From assembly GCA_018061965.1 (NCBI GenBank), contig JAGOTG010000004.1:62001-126000 (forward strand): a DNA stretch of 64,000 nucleotides, written 5' to 3'. Made by a program: the position numbers and the translations under genes. This DNA comes from Legionellaceae bacterium. GTDB lineage: Bacteria; Pseudomonadota; Gammaproteobacteria; Legionellales; Legionellaceae. The notes under the pieces were generated by a model. It worked only from the letters and a program-made list of their open reading frames with translations, was not told the DNA's origin and made no database searches. This document shows, in pieces, positions 57,026 to 64,000 of the stretch. The stretch's first letter is position 1. Each line of letters opens with the position of its first letter.

Positions 57026-57247
57026 ATGGCTCAATCAGTGAGATTATCTAGTGATTTGGTGAAAAGAGCTCAGGCAGTTGGAGAGGTGATGTCACGTTCA
57101 GGAGCGGGGCAAATTGAACACTGGGCTAAAATAGGCAAGATTGCGGAAGAGAATCCAGAGTTGTCTTATGAGTTTATTAGAGATGTCTTACTCGCTAAAG
57201 CAGAAGTAGATAATGGATTGGTCGATGACTATGATTTTGGCAGTTAA
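57026..57247 (+). CDS. ParD-like antitoxin
   Basis: A 73-residue protein starting at ATG 57026, with AAGGTG five bases upstream. SVRLSSDLVKRAQAVGEVMS is followed by RSGAGQIEHWAKIGKIAEEN. This resembles the ParD-like antitoxin family, whose N-terminus forms a ribbon-helix-helix-type DNA-binding unit. It overlaps the start of a RelE/ParE-like toxin gene by 17 bases, giving the usual antitoxin-first order. It would neutralise the toxin and repress the pair. The family name is from pattern recognition, not a search. Confidence 0.8.
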   Translation: MAQSVRLSSDLVKRAQAVGEVMSRSGAGQIEHWAKIGKIAEENPELSYEFIRDVLLAKAEVDNGLVDDYDFGS

Positions 57248-57518
57248 GCAATCTAATTTTTTTAAAAGAGCTGTAAAAAAACTCTCGAAACAGCACAAAG
57301 CACGCCTTGATGAAGAAATAAAAAAAATTTTGGAAAACCCAAATTTGGGTACACGCAAGAAAGGTGATTTGGATTTTTTAAGCGTGCACAAATTTAGTCT
57401 TTCAAATCAAGAGTATTTGCTTGGATATTATTATCAAGAGGATAAACTTGTCTTAATCTTATTAAAGTTGGGATCACATGAAAATTTTTATCGTGATATC
57501 AAAAAAGAAATCGGGTGA
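57231..57518 (+). CDS. RelE/ParE-superfamily toxin
   Basis: A 95-residue basic protein. I start at ATG 57231 (MILAVKQSNFFKRAVKKLSK), which matches the usual compact RelE/ParE opening; the ATG at 57225 is possible. The segment YLLGYYYQEDKLVLILLKLG followed by HENFYRDIKK is the characteristic C-terminal sheet. Whether it cleaves mRNA (RelE) or poisons gyrase (ParE) cannot be told. It overlaps the antitoxin gene, and its last 31 bases overlap the end of the convergent pilD gene. Confidence 0.82.
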   Translation: MILAVKQSNFFKRAVKKLSKQHKARLDEEIKKILENPNLGTRKKGDLDFLSVHKFSLSNQEYLLGYYYQEDKLVLILLKLGSHENFYRDIKKEIG

Positions 57519-58297
57519 AATAAATAAAGAGTACCTGCCATACAAAGGTACGGCCCAAATGGAATAGGATGATGGCGATTTTTGTGGTTGCTCCATAAAT
57601 AAAGCGACCCAATGCCAATCCCGAGTACGCAAGATACTAATAAAATAGGCGTAAGGGCTGTCCAGCCGAACCAAGCGCCGAATGCGGCTAAGAGTTTAAA
57701 ATCTCCATACCCCATTCCGATTTTTCCCGTGATCAGGTAGAAGATTTTGATGAGCAGCCATAAACTTAAATAAGCAATCACCGCACCCCATACTGCCGAA
57801 GAAAGGGGACAAAATATAGCTTGAGTATTCACCAATAATCCTAACCAAAGTAAGCTATAAGTCAGCGTATCGGGTAAAATTTGATGCTCTAAATCAATCA
57901 TGGTCAAAGCGATACAAATCCAAAGAAATGGCAAAACGGCAATTAATACCCATTGCCAACCGAAACCATACAAAGCTCCTAAAGAAAACAGCAACGTAAG
58001 TGCTTCGATGCAGGGGTAACGCCAAGAAATGGGATGATGGCAAGTATGGCAACGACCGCGCAGTAATCCATAAGACAGTAAAGGAATATTATGATAGATA
58101 GGCACTATTTTTTTGCAATGCACGCAATGTGATCTGGGGAAAAACAAATTAAATCGCAAGGTATGCGGCTGGTCTAGCATGATGGGTAAGCGGTAGGTAA
58201 GCATGGATATCACGGAACCAACCAACAATATCCCCAAGCTGTAGAGCAAGATACTGAGTATGGGGTAGTCATGAATCAAGGCCTGAATGAATGTCAT
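57488..58297 (-). CDS. pilD: Prepilin peptidase / N-methyltransferase
   Basis: PilD cleaves and N-methylates prepilins in the inner membrane. The 269-residue protein starts at ATG 58297, overlapping the pilC stop codon (ATGA). The N-terminal cytoplasmic domain has the zinc-type cysteine pairs CVHC and CHTC. IDLEHQILPD and the GMGYGDFKLLAAFGAWFGW segment carry the two catalytic aspartates. About eight hydrophobic helices are present. It completes the pilB-pilC-pilD unit. Its 3' end overlaps the toxin gene on the other strand. Confidence 0.94.
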   Translation of the reverse strand: MTFIQALIHDYPILSILLYSLGILLVGSVISMLTYRLPIMLDQPHTLRFNLFFPRSHCVHCKKIVPIYHNIPLLSYGLLRGRCHTCHHPISWRYPCIEALTLLFSLGALYGFGWQWVLIAVLPFLWICIALTMIDLEHQILPDTLTYSLLWLGLLVNTQAIFCPLSSAVWGAVIAYLSLWLLIKIFYLITGKIGMGYGDFKLLAAFGAWFGWTALTPILLVSCVLGIGIGSLYLWSNHKNRHHPIPFGPYLCMAGTLYLFHPISFLISR

Positions 58298-59529
58298 AAC
58301 ACAGCTCCTAATTGGATCATTGGTAAGTACAGAGACAGAATTAAGCTGCCTATTATTAATCCCAGTAAGAGCATTAATATGGGTTCGACGCAACGACTCA
58401 ATCGTTGTAAGCTGTCTTCAACGGTCTGTGTATAATATTGCGCAAGATCGCTGAGTAGAACTGATAAGGTGCCAGACTCTTCTCCAAGACTTAATATTTG
58501 CACAACCAATTCAGGAAATTGTTTGGTTTGTACAATAGCAGATCGCAGGCTTTCCCCTTGTTGCAAAGCACTTCGAATTTTCAAAAAAGCTTGTTTGTAA
58601 CATAGGTTACCGGTAATCAGCGCAATCCATTGTAATCCATCAGGCAAGGGAAGACTAGCTTGTTGCGCAAGGGCCAATGCATGAAATGCACGCGCCAAAT
58701 ACATGGCACGGCATACGTGACCGATCACTGGGATACCCAATAAGCAACTGTCTACCCAATGTTGTAAATGCAGAAAATGACGATAAGCGATTTTTACGTA
58801 GAGGCTGCTCGCTATGCCTATGCAGCAGCTTAAGATCCCATAGTGTTTGATCCAAGTTGCAAAGGTCAAAAGTAACAGCGTAGTCGAAGGTAATGGTTGG
58901 TGAGCATGTTGAAAGAACATTTGTAACTGCGGCACAACTGTGATCAACAAATACACAGTCACTATCCCTGCCATCATGATCACAACAGTAGGATACATTA
59001 ACAAGGTTTTAAATTGTTGTTTTAGGGCATGGTTTTTGCTTTGATGACTGGCAATTCGTTCTATAATGGTGCTGATTGCGCCAGTTTTTTCGCCTAAATG
59101 AATAAACGCACAGACCATAGGATCAAACCAACGTGGGTGGCGAGCCAATGTTTCTGCAAAACTTGCGCCTGATTCCAGTTCCCATTGTATTTTTGCCAAC
59201 AATGCGACTATTTTGGGATGGGATTGACACGATATTAAGACCTGCAAAGCTTGAATCAAGGAAATTCCCGTCTGCATGATTCTGGATAATTGTTGGAGCA
59301 TGTGAGTGATATCGGCGGACCGTAAAGCACGACCGAAAACCCATGAGGAAGACAGTTTTTTTATGATAATAGTTTGGGTGCGTAATTTTTGTTTCGCAGC
59401 ACTGCGGTTTCGTGCTGCTATGTGTCCTGATTTTATTTCACCCAATGGGGTCAAGCCTGTCCAATGAAACATTCTCTCGGATTGGTATGGCAAGAGCGAT
59501 TGTTTAAATGAGTGAATCAATTTCTTCAA
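58294..59529 (-). CDS. pilC: Type IV pilus inner-membrane platform protein
   Basis: PilC is the polytopic platform that the assembly ATPase drives during pilus extension. The 411-residue protein has two GspF/PilC domains: LQQLSRIMQTGISLIQALQV and ARAFHALALAQQASLPLPDG. Three hydrophobic segments lie at the expected places, including a final LILSLYLPMIQLG. The TTG start at 59529 is supported by AAGGAG eight bases upstream, inside pilB, which it overlaps by 26 bases. It overlaps pilD by four bases. Length (411) matches the family. Confidence 0.94.
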   Translation of the reverse strand: MKKLIHSFKQSLLPYQSERMFHWTGLTPLGEIKSGHIAARNRSAAKQKLRTQTIIIKKLSSSWVFGRALRSADITHMLQQLSRIMQTGISLIQALQVLISCQSHPKIVALLAKIQWELESGASFAETLARHPRWFDPMVCAFIHLGEKTGAISTIIERIASHQSKNHALKQQFKTLLMYPTVVIMMAGIVTVYLLITVVPQLQMFFQHAHQPLPSTTLLLLTFATWIKHYGILSCCIGIASSLYVKIAYRHFLHLQHWVDSCLLGIPVIGHVCRAMYLARAFHALALAQQASLPLPDGLQWIALITGNLCYKQAFLKIRSALQQGESLRSAIVQTKQFPELVVQILSLGEESGTLSVLLSDLAQYYTQTVEDSLQRLSRCVEPILMLLLGLIIGSLILSLYLPMIQLGAVL

Positions 59530-61270
59530 GCGTAGTGACTCCTTGTGATACTTGGTCCAATCCAGCCTGACGCAACGTCACCATCCCTTCTTTAGCTGCT
59601 TGTGCCGCAAGGTCGGCAGGGCACCATTTTGGTTGCAAGATACTATTTTGGATGTTTTGCGATATGGGCATGATTTCAAAAATGGCTTTGCGCCCTTGAT
59701 ATCCTTGATGGCAGCGATGACACCCTTGTGCCTGATAACCGTTGTTAGGAGCTGAAATTTTGCAATAAGGGCAGAGAACGCGAATCAAGCGTTGGGTCAT
59801 GATCAGGGTAAGATTCGACATTAAAAAAGCAGCCATGCCTAATTGTTTCAGACGTAGCAAGGTTTGGATACAGCTTTGGGTATGGAGGGTTGCTAATACC
59901 AAATGCCCAGTATGCGCAGCTTTCATGGCAATATCCGCAGTTTCATAATCGCGAATTTCACCGAGCATGATGACATCCGGATCTTGACGTAAAAAAGCCC
60001 GTAAAACGTCGGCAAAATTTAAGCCAATTTTAGGATTAATTTGGACTTGATTGATGCCAGAAATCTTTACTTCAACGGGATCTTCGACAGTAGATATATT
60101 TTTGTGGATGCTATTAAGGCGGTTCAATGTGGCATATAAGGTGACTGTTTTTCCACTACCAGTGGGTCCTGTTACCAAAATAAGACCATGTGGACGGTTT
60201 ATGGCTTCTAAAAGACAGGTTTTATCCCGTTCTGATAAGCCTAATTGATCCAAATCAAATTGCGGCATATGAGTATTTAAAAAGCGAATAGCAATTTTTT
60301 CTCCTTGCGTAGTCGGGCAAGTATTGATACGACAATCGATGCTGGTCATTTTTGTAGGCAAGCCTGTGCATTGAATAGGAGCGGCATCGAAACTGAAACG
60401 ACCATCTTGAGGTAAGCGTCGTTCTGCAATATTCAGATCGGCCATGATTTTTAAATAAGAGGCTAGTCTTGGTGCCAGTATGGATGCGGGGCGTGCTAAT
60501 TCATATAATTTACCGTCAAGTCGATATCGAATGCGATAATAATCCGCGTAGGGCTCAAAATGCAGATCGGTGGCACCACGTGTAATAGCTTGTTGCAACA
60601 AACGTTGCACAAACGACACAATGGGTTTCTCATCATGGGGATCTGCCATTTGTTCTGGCGTGAGGGACAAGGCCTGATTGCTTGGGAGTTGGGTTTTTAA
60701 ATAATGAGTGAGTCCCTGTTGGTCGGTATCGCGAAGTAATTCATCAATCATGGCATTCAGCTTGGTACTGGATGCAATGTGCAAAAGGATGGGACATTGA
60801 GTTAAGAATTGAATTTCTTTGAGGGCAATCAGATGATTGGGATCGTCTACAGCAAGAGAGATTTGTTGATCTTGGTATTGAATAGGTAACACGTGATGCT
60901 GGCGTAAGAGAGTCGAAGTATTCAATAATTTTGGCACATGCTTCAGATCATAGTGCTCAAGGTCTATCCAGGGAAAACCAAAACGTTCAGCTAATAACTG
61001 AGAGACTAATTTGGGACAAAGATGGGCTTGAGAGATCAAATAGGGTAATAAACGATAGGCATGCGTTTGTGCTTCGCGCTGATACTGGTAAGCACACTCT
61101 AAAGATAAAAGGTTTTTTTCGACCAACAGCAAAGCAGTTGGGTTCAAGAGATCGTCCATGCGAGTTGGTTCTAGGCTTCCATGGGGCTGAGTGTAAAGCA
61201 GTTTACTCAAAAAAGCACTAGGGTCTGTTGATGTTGTCTCAGATGAGCACTGTGGATTAGACAAAATCAA
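59504..61270 (-). CDS. pilB: Type IV pilus assembly ATPase
   Basis: PilB hydrolyses ATP to drive pilus polymerisation. The 588-residue protein has an N-terminal GspE/PilB domain (near residues 70-180), VTGPTGSGKTVTL Walker A, the Asp box RGATDLHFEP, Walker B DVIMLGEIRD, and ATLHTQ (His box). A tetracysteine zinc motif follows (CPYCK and CHRCHQG). I take TTG 61270 as the start because AGAAGG lies about five bases upstream; internal ATG codons would cut the conserved N-terminus. A 17-base palindrome lies directly before the ribosome site. No pilin gene is adjacent. Confidence 0.94.
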   Translation of the reverse strand: MILSNPQCSSETTSTDPSAFLSKLLYTQPHGSLEPTRMDDLLNPTALLLVEKNLLSLECAYQYQREAQTHAYRLLPYLISQAHLCPKLVSQLLAERFGFPWIDLEHYDLKHVPKLLNTSTLLRQHHVLPIQYQDQQISLAVDDPNHLIALKEIQFLTQCPILLHIASSTKLNAMIDELLRDTDQQGLTHYLKTQLPSNQALSLTPEQMADPHDEKPIVSFVQRLLQQAITRGATDLHFEPYADYYRIRYRLDGKLYELARPASILAPRLASYLKIMADLNIAERRLPQDGRFSFDAAPIQCTGLPTKMTSIDCRINTCPTTQGEKIAIRFLNTHMPQFDLDQLGLSERDKTCLLEAINRPHGLILVTGPTGSGKTVTLYATLNRLNSIHKNISTVEDPVEVKISGINQVQINPKIGLNFADVLRAFLRQDPDVIMLGEIRDYETADIAMKAAHTGHLVLATLHTQSCIQTLLRLKQLGMAAFLMSNLTLIMTQRLIRVLCPYCKISAPNNGYQAQGCHRCHQGYQGRKAIFEIMPISQNIQNSILQPKWCPADLAAQAAKEGMVTLRQAGLDQVSQGVTTLEEIDSLI

Positions 61271-61277
61271 GTTGCCT

Positions 61278-61320
61278 TCTAGTACCTCGTCAATATTAAA
61301 TCTATTGACGAGGTACTAGA
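61278..61320 (-). promoter_or_regulatory. Perfect inverted repeat at the pilB start
   Basis: TCTAGTACCTCGTCAAT (61278-61294) and ATTGACGAGGTACTAGA (61304-61320) are perfect 17-base arms around a 9-base loop. On the minus strand the 3' arm abuts or overlaps the AGAAGG ribosome site of pilB, so an RNA hairpin could hide it. As DNA it could equally be an operator or a terminator for an upstream transcript. Confidence 0.6.
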
Positions 61321-61388
61321 GATATTCATAAGTTCTTGCTAATGTTAATACAAGGAAGGTTGGTATTTTGGCAGTATAGGAGAGGGAT

Positions 61389-61745
61389 ATGCGAAATCAT
61401 GCTAAGAAATTACTTATTTTGTTAACGATGGGGTTAGGCATAGTAAGCACTAACAGTTTTGCAGAAGCCGATGTGGTAAAGCTGATAGCACAGGAACATG
61501 GGCAAACTGCGCTGCTATTGCAAAGAATTCAAGAAACTCAAGCCAAACAAATGAAAGATTTGAATGCCAAAATCCAAATACAATTAAAACAAATCAAAGA
61601 TGATTCGGACAAGGCAATCAAAACTGTCAATGATCAAAGCCAAGCACAATTGAAAAAAGTAAATGATGATTTGATGGCCAAAATAAAACAGGTCCAAGCC
61701 GATTGTGTCAAAGCCAGCGCTGCGAACGCGAAGCCAAATGCCTAA
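61389..61745 (+). CDS. Periplasmic coiled-coil protein
   Basis: A 118-residue protein with a signal peptide (MRNHAKKLLILLTMGLGIVS, cleavage-like NSFAEA near residue 26). The mature part, about 90 residues, is a continuous heptad-like helix rich in lysine, glutamine and aspartate (QIKDDSDKAIKTVNDQSQAQ), with a single cysteine near the C-terminus. GGAGAGGG lies a few bases before the ATG. It is divergent from pilB. The next ORF overlaps it by eight bases. I do not recognise a family. Confidence 0.75.
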   Translation: MRNHAKKLLILLTMGLGIVSTNSFAEADVVKLIAQEHGQTALLLQRIQETQAKQMKDLNAKIQIQLKQIKDDSDKAIKTVNDQSQAQLKKVNDDLMAKIKQVQADCVKASAANAKPNA

Positions 61746-64000
61746 AAAAGAGGTGCCTGTAAGTCTGGCGCAATTCGAAGATAAACTGTCCTGGTTATGG
61801 GGGCACCGTTCTGCCATATCACGCTCTTTTGTTGACAATTTACCGTTGAATAGTCGCTATCAATATGACGCTCAAACTGGTGAATTTCACTGTAAAGGTA
61901 AAAAAAAATTTATTTCTTATGTTGAAAATAGTTCGGAAAAAAACTTTTATGCATTGTTAAATCCGAATGATCCCCAGCTAAATTTAGCCCAATATTTATC
62001 TGAGCCAGCGTTGGTACGATATTATTTGATATATTGTTGGGCTGCGGATTTTGCTCACAAAAATAAATTGGATCCTGAATGGGAAAAATTGTTTGTAGCA
62101 AAGCTGCAACAGGAGATTTGTCAACAAGAGAAGCGGCATTTGGACGATATGCTGTCGCATCATCAATCAGAATGGTCTGCAGCAAAAAACAAATTGTACG
62201 GTCTTTTAATCAATAATACCTCACAAATTATTTCCTTAGAGCAAAAAACACATCATTATCATCAATTAGCGAAGCAGGCTCATCAAAAGCATTTTTATCA
62301 TGATGGCACGAAGCAGCATGTCTTCTATCGCTATGCAGATGCTGTCACGCGCTATGAGTACGAAGCGATGATGCAGGAATTAAGCGAAGCAATGCAACCA
62401 ATTTTGTATTATCCTGAATCAGATCAACAACAAGCTAATCTTTGCGAATATGCTCGACATTGTTTTTTTCTAGATAAAGATACTAAAGAATTCAAATATA
62501 TCAACTCATCGGGCACTGTTTTTCGCATACCTTCAACACAGTTACTGGCAAAAACAGAGGATCAAATCAAGCCCGTCAAAGGCGGAAAATGGGCTTTACC
62601 CTACGTAAAAAAAGGGAAAGGTCTAGATCATTTTGACGTGGATAAAACCACTTCTACGGAGTTTGGTGCGGCGTTTTCTGTCGATTCCCACATGATGCAA
62701 ATTATCGTTCCAGATGGATTACCCCAAGATCCTATTATCAAACTTGCAGAGAGTACTTTAAAAAACACCAAAGAATATTTTTTCTCTTTACAACGTACAT
62801 TGTCGTTATTTGGCCAAGATCACGTTCTTGCCTTTCAACATCGGATAGCGGGATTAATTCAAATCAAAGAAATGCTGCAAGGTAAAACCACACGCGTAGT
62901 GCGTGAAACTCATACCAGACCCAATATGGCAGATTTTATGGGGCGGGGTCGGAATACCTATGTATTTTTTGATAATCCTTCCGATCCGGATAGTTCTGAA
63001 TTTTGGCATGTAGATCGCTCTAATGATACCCCGGTATTAACCCAGTTTCCAATGGATGATATACAAACCTACTATTTTTATCAGATGTTTTGTGGCGCAA
63101 AATCTGCAGTTTGCCCCGATGAGGCGAATGACATTCCCGATGCAAAAAAATGGTATGAATTAGGACAACACGCTCAGCGCCAGAAAGACTTAGGTTCCGA
63201 AGGTGTGGTGATCTGTTTGGATTCAGAATCTGCAAGAAAAATTCCAGAACTTTTACTGTCTGACATGAAAATATATCGTCATTTGCTGGAGGACAGGACT
63301 TATTTTGAAACGTCCAATGAATTGGTCGATCTCCTTGAAACTATGGAAAAGACGCCTGAAAACACCCGATTGATTGAGCGGTGTCGTAACATCCACGAAC
63401 ATCTTGAGCTGATCGCAAAAGACCGCTTACACTCATTTCCTGATTCACGTGGGGTGGTTCCGCCCGCAAAGCGCCAAAAGATTATGCAAATGATGATGGA
63501 TGTGATTCGGGATAAAAACTCACCCGAAGCCAAACATTATTTCCGCAAGCACCATCGTGTTTACCAAACTGAGTTGGATCCCAATCAATGGGATAATTAT
63601 GAGCCTGCTAGTTTTGTTTGGGATGGGGGCGACAAGCTGTGTTATTTGGATGAGAAAAAAAATAAGGTGGATGTGGAGATGACCGATAGCATTCGCCGTA
63701 AATTGCTTGGCATTACTGCGAATCCTGATCCCAATGCGCAAATTATTTCGGCCAATGATGTGTATGAATTGATGACACGTCCTAGGTTATTTTACTATTA
63801 TTGTGGCGTTCCGGTTGGATTGGATTTGCGTTGGTTTGATTTTACATATTATATTCCTCTCAAATTTGATCGCAGCAAAGGACTGCATACAGGCACTGCT
63901 CAGGAGATGTTGCGGGATATTCATGCACATAAATTGTCTGTATATAATCTTCTCTATAAACTGGGCGAAATGCTTCTTCTGATGGTGATTCCTTTAATCT
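61738..64000 (+). CDS. Large unknown protein, C-terminal part beyond the window
   Basis: The frame is open from ATG 61738 to the right edge, at least 754 residues (MPKKEVPVSLAQFEDKLSWL...). It overlaps the preceding gene by eight bases, and GAAG lies five bases upstream, so translational coupling is possible. No signal peptide is seen. The last residues (KLGEMLLLMVIPLI) are becoming hydrophobic, which suggests a membrane segment. I recognise no catalytic motif. Histidine- and tyrosine-rich stretches (HHYHQLAKQAHQKHFYHDG) are notable. It belongs by style to the group of very large unknown proteins in this window. Confidence 0.75.
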   Translation, partial: MPKKEVPVSLAQFEDKLSWLWGHRSAISRSFVDNLPLNSRYQYDAQTGEFHCKGKKKFISYVENSSEKNFYALLNPNDPQLNLAQYLSEPALVRYYLIYCWAADFAHKNKLDPEWEKLFVAKLQQEICQQEKRHLDDMLSHHQSEWSAAKNKLYGLLINNTSQIISLEQKTHHYHQLAKQAHQKHFYHDGTKQHVFYRYADAVTRYEYEAMMQELSEAMQPILYYPESDQQQANLCEYARHCFFLDKDTKEFKYINSSGTVFRIPSTQLLAKTEDQIKPVKGGKWALPYVKKGKGLDHFDVDKTTSTEFGAAFSVDSHMMQIIVPDGLPQDPIIKLAESTLKNTKEYFFSLQRTLSLFGQDHVLAFQHRIAGLIQIKEMLQGKTTRVVRETHTRPNMADFMGRGRNTYVFFDNPSDPDSSEFWHVDRSNDTPVLTQFPMDDIQTYYFYQMFCGAKSAVCPDEANDIPDAKKWYELGQHAQRQKDLGSEGVVICLDSESARKIPELLLSDMKIYRHLLEDRTYFETSNELVDLLETMEKTPENTRLIERCRNIHEHLELIAKDRLHSFPDSRGVVPPAKRQKIMQMMMDVIRDKNSPEAKHYFRKHHRVYQTELDPNQWDNYEPASFVWDGGDKLCYLDEKKNKVDVEMTDSIRRKLLGITANPDPNAQIISANDVYELMTRPRLFYYYCGVPVGLDLRWFDFTYYIPLKFDRSKGLHTGTAQEMLRDIHAHKLSVYNLLYKLGEMLLLMVIPLI

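Noticed and set aside
1..64000. CRISPR array, prophage or integrated conjugative element
   Set aside because: No regularly spaced direct repeats, integrase, attachment-site duplication at the tRNA, or structural phage genes were seen.

Overview
The window looks like chromosomal DNA of a gammaproteobacterium of the order Legionellales (Legionella/Coxiella/Berkiella-like), probably a host-associated or intracellular species. The inference rests on three things: a gammaproteobacterial core (recA-recX-alaS, prfB with its programmed frameshift, lysS, nrdAB, type IV pilus pilBCD); several hypothetical families that I associate with Legionellales; and many large, apparently single-gene ORFs with eukaryote-directed or effector-like domains scattered among housekeeping genes. 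No rRNA, CRISPR array, intact insertion sequence or phage is visible. One tRNA gene, tRNA-Leu(CAA), is present.

Layout. 1-8047: the end of an acetoacetyl-CoA synthetase-like gene (minus strand), then a tight plus-strand run recA-recX-alaS-fliA-prfB-lysS, with 4-base overlaps at recX/alaS and prfB/lysS. 8075-11054: an unknown protein with a HAD-like motif, a start-less ORF, gloA, and a GNAT acetyltransferase behind a 15-codon upstream ORF. 11166-22534: an effector-like block with a protein of about 2,880 residues carrying a SecA/SF2-like motor and C-terminal membrane segments, an unknown tail-anchored-looking protein, and a small kinase-like protein. 22720-28578: nrdA-nrdB behind paired NrdR boxes, a WecB-like epimerase that has lost key active-site residues, and a small secreted protein. 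28690-34588: rhlE, an unknown effector-like protein, a MITE-like inverted repeat, wecA, a hipBA module behind three operators at exact 49-bp spacing, and the tRNA. 34787-39153: a minus-strand purB-nadB-nadA operon. 39300-42533: a probable clan CE cysteine protease with a C-terminal membrane anchor and small unknowns, including a lipoprotein and a DUF1622-type membrane protein. 42643-48365: ppsA, an antiporter, nadC and a Firmicute-like murG, closely packed. 48414-56898: effector-like and hypothetical genes, a YfcH-type epimerase and a second giant SF2-like ATPase (1,551 aa). 57026-61270: a ParD-like/RelE-ParE toxin-antitoxin pair and pilB-pilC-pilD. 61389-64000: a periplasmic coiled-coil protein overlapping a long unknown ORF that runs off the window.

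How it fits together. NAD synthesis is represented by nadA, nadB and nadC. Nucleotide supply is represented by purB and nrdAB. Envelope sugar metabolism is represented by wecA, a WecB-like protein and a murG homologue. Two toxin-antitoxin modules are present. The most unusual content is the set of large proteins joining an ATPase, kinase-like or protease domain to C-terminal hydrophobic anchors. I infer that these are candidate secreted effectors or a new class of membrane-anchored ATPases; the sequence alone does not prove secretion.
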